The notes below the pieces were generated by a model. It made no database searches and was not told the origin of the DNA. It saw nothing but the letters and a program-made list of their open reading frames with translations. From contig JAJEKV010000171.1 of assembly GCA_021234155.1 (NCBI GenBank), forward strand, positions 240,978 to 304,977: DNA of 64,000 nt. The letters run 5' to 3'. Below are positions 59,705 to 64,000 of this stretch, in pieces (the first letter of the stretch is position 1; every line of letters begins with the position of its first letter). The DNA is from Isoetes taiwanensis (lineage: Eukaryota; Streptophyta; Lycopodiopsida; Isoetales; Isoetaceae). The position numbers and the translations under genes were made by a program.

Positions 59705-59777
59705 GCGCTTGTAGCTCAACCGGCAGAGCATGTGCCTCTTAAGCACGCGGTCGTAGGTTCGATCCCTACCAGGCGCA
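59705..59777 (+). tRNA. tRNA-Lys (anticodon CUU)
   Basis: A 73-nt cloverleaf folds without mismatch apart from wobble pairs. Acceptor stem GCGCTTG pairs with CAGGCGC, the D arm is GCTC/GAGC, the anticodon stem TGTGC/GCACG encloses the loop CTCTTAA with anticodon CTT (reads AAG, Lys), the variable loop is CGGTC, and the T arm is GTAGG-TTCGATC-CCTAC. The internal Pol III boxes TAGCTCAACCGG (A) and GGTTCGATCCC (B) are present. No CCA is encoded and there is no intron. The discriminator base is A73, while plant cytosolic tRNA-Lys normally ends in G73 and starts GCCCGTC; the body here looks more bacterial or organellar. A TTTTT terminator follows immediately. Confidence 0.9.
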
Positions 59778-59782
59778 TTTTT
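59778..59782 (+). terminator. Pol III terminator of tRNA-Lys
   Basis: TTTTT directly follows the last tRNA base, the standard RNA polymerase III stop signal. Together with intact A and B boxes it suggests nuclear transcription is possible. Confidence 0.8.
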
Positions 59783-59870
59783 CTACGAGTTTTGCTCACA
59801 GTTTATGTCTTTTTACTCTCTATATGTTTTTCTACGAGTTTCCATCAGATACAAACACAATATATAGATA

Positions 59871-62800
59871 CTAGTAACGGTGCCCAGCGTTGCTGGGCAT
59901 ATTTTGGGAACCTATAAATGTTGGGAACTTGTCTATGAGATACTTGGATGTTAATTGTGTGTTCAAATAAAATACGAAACTTGTGTTCATGACTCTTGCC
60001 AATTAAATATGAAACATTGCAAAAAATGAAAGATGGATTTTCTTGAATATATATATGCCTACTTGCAAAAGATGAAGGATGGGCTTAATGGATTTTCTTG
60101 AATATATGTATCTATATGCGCCTACTGTGATAACTATAGAAGCAAAGTTTTTTTTTAAGCAATGACAAAAAGTACATTGCAACACAATGGGAACTATACC
60201 CACATTCATATGGCAGAACATTAAAGTACCACAACAACAATTACCATGTCATAACTTATAACACAACAATTAACATGTCTCAACTTATAATATGCATGCA
60301 AGCTTCCCAAGAAGTTGCAAACCCTACTAATTGTTGCTTCTTTAATATGTATGCAAGCTTCCCAAGAAGTTGCACCCTATTAATTGTTGCTTCTCTGTAA
60401 CATGTTGATTCATGCTGCTTTAATGACTCTAGTTTGCCTTCTTTCATATGCACTTGTTCTGCTATTAGGCATTGGTTTGTAACATGTTGATTCATCTTTG
60501 CTTTAATGACTCTAGTTTGCCTTCTTTCATATGCACTTGTTACGCTATTAGGCATTGGTTTTCTAAATTTGGAGTTGAGGTTAAAACAGTGAAGTGATTG
60601 TAGGTCAGCAAAGCCAATGAAATGAATTTCTTCTTTTATAAACCACTGTTCATTGTAGAAATCGAGGGCCTTTTAAGGTAATTATTTTATATTGTAATTG
60701 TATGACCTCGTGTGAAAATAAAAAATGAAATATATTTGGATCAAAATCTTGACTCAAGTCACATGGCAAATTTTACCTTCTGTTGTAAAGGGACATGAGA
60801 AATAAGTTGATGGGAACACGTGCCAAGAAGGTAAGCAAAAACACAATCATTGTAACCTGGTGAGCCCATTAACATCACCGCTGCACCATGAGAGGATTTT
60901 CTTCTGTTTGAAGCCAGAAAGCTTGTTTCAAGCACATCATTCTTCTGAGCTATCTCGCTTGGCAGCAGAAAACATTGACTATCAGATTAGAATAACTAAA
61001 GGTGACATATCATATGACTGTAAACTTGAAAGACTTGAGTCATAGAACAATGAATCTCACATGCCCTAAATCTTCTAATTTTCTAGCATCCAAGGAAAAG
61101 AGCTCAGCAGCATACGTTTCATCAACTTTGCCAGCTCCAAACATCTTATTCCGATGCAATGCAGAGTATTTCTTTACCAACAGACACAAAAGTCCACACG
61201 ATACTTCTTTGGTGCTTCATCACCACTATTGCTGTAAAGAACAAATATGTTGGTCCAAACCTGCAGAAATAGAACATTTGTCAGCATATGATTATTCCCA
61301 GGCAGTAGAAAAGTAAACTTTTGGTCGAAATTAGACCTGAACACTATCTGACATGCAACGCTGCCATGCAGGATAGAAGAGCCACCAATATTAGCTTCTG
61401 CATACTCTTTAAATATGGAACAACGACCAATTCTTTGCAAAGGGACATTTCCAAGCATATGAAAAAATCTTGGATATTCTCTGGACCTTTTAAGATGTCC
61501 ATTTTTACTGCCAATCAGACAAACACACTATGTGAGGATAAGCACACCTCATCATATCTTCTTACAACAGAAAAATTATTGAAGATAAACAATAAACACC
61601 TAAATACAGTGCAACCACCGACAAATCTCCTTAGTGTAACTTTATTTAACAATTACTGTAGAAACAAAAACAATAAACACCTAAATACTGTGCAACCACC
61701 GCAATTTAGCAGCTATCGAAGCAGAAAATGAAGGGGCTGGCTTGTCATTTGTGGTGCTGTAAGTGTCTAACATAGAAACCATCCAGCAACATCTATCCAT
61801 CCACTCATCGTGCTATACAAAGCTTTCATCTACAAATCCAAGTCAACATCAGTAAAGTAGTTAAAAACGTTTGTCAGCTTTTAGATCAATAAGGTAACTG
61901 CCAGCAAAATACAATAAAAAGCACAAAACATCTGGCCATGGTCATGGGTAGCAAGATCAGAGACCTTTTTCACGTCATTGGGTGCTAGAACAAATTGCGG
62001 AACTTTATATCGAACAATTTGGAATCACAAAAGACAGATTGAATTTGCACAGAATAAAAAGACTTCCTGCAAAGAGAAAGAATGAAAATATGGAAAGTAT
62101 ATATGAATCTTTGGATCTGTGATAAGCCACGTTCAACAAAAAGGGTCGACCAGAATTCTTACCTATGGTGTCGTTTCTACCTGCTGGAATGCTAGAGGCA
62201 GATTTGGTGCAGACAAAGCCATGGAGTGTGAAAGAAAGGCAGCATTGGATCTTAAATTGAACATGCATATACTCAAGATCATAGTCGTAGCCATAGCCAT
62301 AAGAATTCCGCCATAGCCAGCAAGCAACCATTGCTCTCCTAAAAACGTCCATGAAAGAGTGCAATTTCGAGATAAAATGCCAACTTGCTACAATCCAAGC
62401 ATAATGGATGTTGCTCCAGTCCAATTGCCCCAGAGTTTCCACATCCTGTCCCGGATTTTCCACTGCCCTGTATTTTTGTTGAACGCAGTAGAACCCAGCT
62501 TCATGCGGAACCTAGCTTAGTAGAACCCAGCTTCATGCGGAACCTAGCTTAGTAGAACCCATCTACAAATTTTTTGACTGCCCCAGTTCTGCACAGCATC
62601 ACAGCCCACGCACCCGATCCAGACCCGCTGCTTCTACAACTATACATCTACACCAAAGAGGCCAATTACTGCCTTGTCATAAAGAACGCCGGACTCCATG
62701 CGCCGAACCCTAACCGTCCCTTGAAAAAATCTACAATGATGATTATTAACATGCTTATATCTAGAAAGCCTACGCCATGCCTCTCAAAATCAATGGGACC

Positions 62801-63031
62801 GACAGGAGCCCAGTTCCAAAATCCATAAATCAAAAGCCAAACAAAGATCTCGAACTGTTGTTTACTGCGGCAGGCAGTTCTCCAGATGGTTGCCCGTTGC
62901 TTTTTAGCCATCGACCGCCATAGCCTTAAACTCAACCACATCGAATCTCGACTATAGAATTAGTGATCAAATCTCAGCCGTTCGATCTAGGGCGTGGTCC
63001 ATTACTTGCACTAAAACATTATAATATAAGA
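59871..63031 (-). mobile_element. Helitron 3, non-autonomous, ~3.2 kb
   Basis: On the minus strand it begins TCTTATATTATAATGTTTTA after an A (plus-strand T at 63032). It ends with hairpin GCCCAGCAACGCTGGGC, ACCGTTA, CTAG and then T (left border 59871). The 3' end differs from Helitron 2 by one base in the spacer, so both belong to one family. The subterminal GATCGAACGGCTGAGAT motif resembles the other two. No helicase is encoded. Exon-like minus-strand stretches (61458-61320 with RCSIFKEYAEANIGGSS; 61260-61174 with IFVLYSNSGDEAPKKYRVD) suggest a captured gene that I cannot name. Confidence 0.85.
60397..60561. repeat. 82-bp tandem duplication in Helitron 3
   Basis: Both units begin GTAACATGTTGATTCAT and share CTTTAATGACTCTAGTTTGC and GCTATTAGGCATTGGTTT; they differ in about five positions. 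A related shorter duplication (TGCAAGCTTCCCAAGAAGTTG) lies just upstream near 60296 and 60352. Confidence 0.9.
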
Positions 63032-63628
63032 TAGGTAGATATAATTTTGAATCATTTGAAAATGTCGTGGCGTGAAATCTTGAATCATTTGAAAAATGTC
63101 GCGACGTGACTTCTCTGCGAATTTTGTTTAGTTTATGCTATGCTATTTGTTATTTTCTTACGAGCTTTGCTCAGTTTATACATGCCGAGAAAGAAACAAC
63201 AGCCGACTAATCTGTCCGCGGAATAACCATCGCAAGAAAAACCATTCAATTAGTCTTTGCCTCGGAGGCTCTGATTGCCATCTTAGAAAAAAAATGAATA
63301 ACAAATATTGTCTCCGGAGGCTACTGGCCACACCAAGAGAGAATGAAAAAGAAGAATGCCCGCCAGAAAAAAAATACAACATAAGATCATATGCACTTTC
63401 AAAGGATCTCAAAAGAAAACATGGAAGATGTCAGGGGCTACAAAGCAACCCTAGAAGTATAGAAAATAGACAGAAACATGGCCAACTAACCAAAAAGAAA
63501 TGGAGCAACCCCAATAATGGAATGGAATAATGAGAAATGAAAAAGCGAACATGACTCGATGCCAGCGAAGCAACCAGGGAGGGAGGGTGAGGGAAACTGA
63601 TAGAACAGAAAAGGAGGAGAAATATTAG
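63032..63628. other. Spacer between Helitron 3 and the terminal LINE
   Basis: It holds a short direct repeat (GAATCATTTGAAAATGTCG, about 63048-63110). Otherwise nothing recognisable. The 131-codon plus-strand frame at 63135-63530 is Lys/Asn/Arg-rich and looks like chance in A-rich DNA. Confidence 0.4.
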
Positions 63629-64000
63629 CTCAAGAGAACGCCGATCAATGACAATGGGAGAAGAGGCAGAATAAATAAGAGAGATGAGATGAGGCGTCCC
63701 CATCCAAGGAATGTCGATTCTATTGCTAATGCAATAGAACCGTGGCATTCAAGACAGATGGAGGCCGTGAATGTAGTGGAAGAACTCTTCTCCATAAATG
63801 ATGTGCTTGCAGCTCTGAAATGTATGAAAAATGGTAAAACATCAGATTTAGAAGGCCTAAGCAGAGAACTGCTAAAATGGGGGAATAAACAACTTATTGA
63901 AGTGGTTACTCGTCTTCTCAACCAAGCAGTAATCAGTGGGCTGCCCAAAACTTGGAAGGTCGGGAAAATTATACCAGTCCATAAATCAGGAAGCAAGACA
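63629..64000 (+). mobile_element. Non-LTR retrotransposon reverse transcriptase, N-terminal part, runs off the window
   Basis: The frame is open from about 63629 to the window end. It contains FSINDVLAALKCMKNGKTSD, then LSRELLKWGNKQLIEVV, LLNQAVISGLPKTWK and GKIIPVHKSGSK: the classic order of RT blocks 0-1 of LINE ORF2 (…M..GK..G.DG…, W…I.P..K.G). The region just upstream, A-rich and Glu/Arg-coding, would be the linker after the endonuclease. No stop interrupts the visible 120 codons, so this copy may be less decayed than the LINEs at 40.6 and 50.7 kb. A minus-strand open frame over the same bases is a shadow. Confidence 0.8.

Noticed and set aside
59871-63031. tRNA-Lys as cargo of Helitron 3
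   Set aside because: The tRNA ends 88 bp left of the element border, outside the Helitron.
63625-63996. 123-codon minus-strand frame
   Set aside because: Exact antisense of the reverse-transcriptase frame on the plus strand, which carries the recognisable motifs.

Overview
The window is nuclear DNA of a land plant, most likely a large, repeat-rich genome. The two complete genes (31.7-37.4 kb and 44.4-46.8 kb) have many short introns with plant-type GT/AG borders. They encode a chloroplast SppA-type protease and a plant PP2C phosphatase. Almost everything else is AT-rich intergenic DNA built from transposable elements: Copia, L1-type LINEs, Helitrons, MULEs, a solo LTR, foldback DNA and microsatellites. 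The exact lineage cannot be fixed from the sequence. The mixture, including a ParB-like gene and a DUF7869-like gene rarely seen in flowering plants, makes a non-seed plant (bryophyte, lycophyte or fern) my preferred guess.

Layout. 0-6.5 kb: gene-free DNA with tandem and inverted repeats, a 418-bp MULE-type MITE with a perfect 9-bp target duplication (4.57-4.99 kb) and an AGATTC-rich degenerate satellite. 6.57-11.59 kb: a 5-kb non-autonomous Helitron that carries a VQ-motif gene fragment and a nearly perfect 1,276-bp tandem duplication. 12.3-23.1 kb: the most unusual part. It holds a ~265-bp tandem array carrying an 18-bp palindrome; a decayed intron-containing gene with a ParB/DGQHS-type domain whose intron holds a second array of the same palindrome; a broken DUF7869-like (transposase-like) gene on the opposite strand; a small acidic-protein ORF with a good TATA box; and fragments of an amino-methyltransferase-like gene. 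This could be the remains of one large mobile element, with a nuclease/partition-like protein, a transposase-like protein and a DNA methylase.

23.3-30.7 kb: a 339-bp solo LTR with 5-bp target duplication, a second Helitron (25.44-27.92 kb), repeats, and a truncated SDR exon. 31.3-38.6 kb: a foldback hairpin, the 14-exon SppA gene (702 codons), and a processed J-domain (DPH4-like) pseudogene. 39.8-42.4 kb: a TIR element and a 5'-truncated LINE. 43.9-46.8 kb: the 8-exon PP2C gene (293 codons) with a probable 5'UTR intron. 48.5-54.1 kb: a decayed Copia element on the minus strand, interrupted by an L1 LINE with a poly(A) tail and target duplication. 57.36-58.75 kb: a MULE retaining a transposase-type zinc knuckle. 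59.7 kb: a tRNA-Lys(CUU) gene with a Pol III terminator. 59.87-63.03 kb: a third Helitron. 63.6 kb to the end: the start of a non-LTR reverse transcriptase that runs off the window.

How the parts work together: only SppA (thylakoid protein turnover), PP2C (serine/threonine dephosphorylation) and the tRNA look able to serve the host. The rest records at least eight independent insertions, several of them datable relative to each other by nesting. All three Helitrons lie in the same (minus) orientation.
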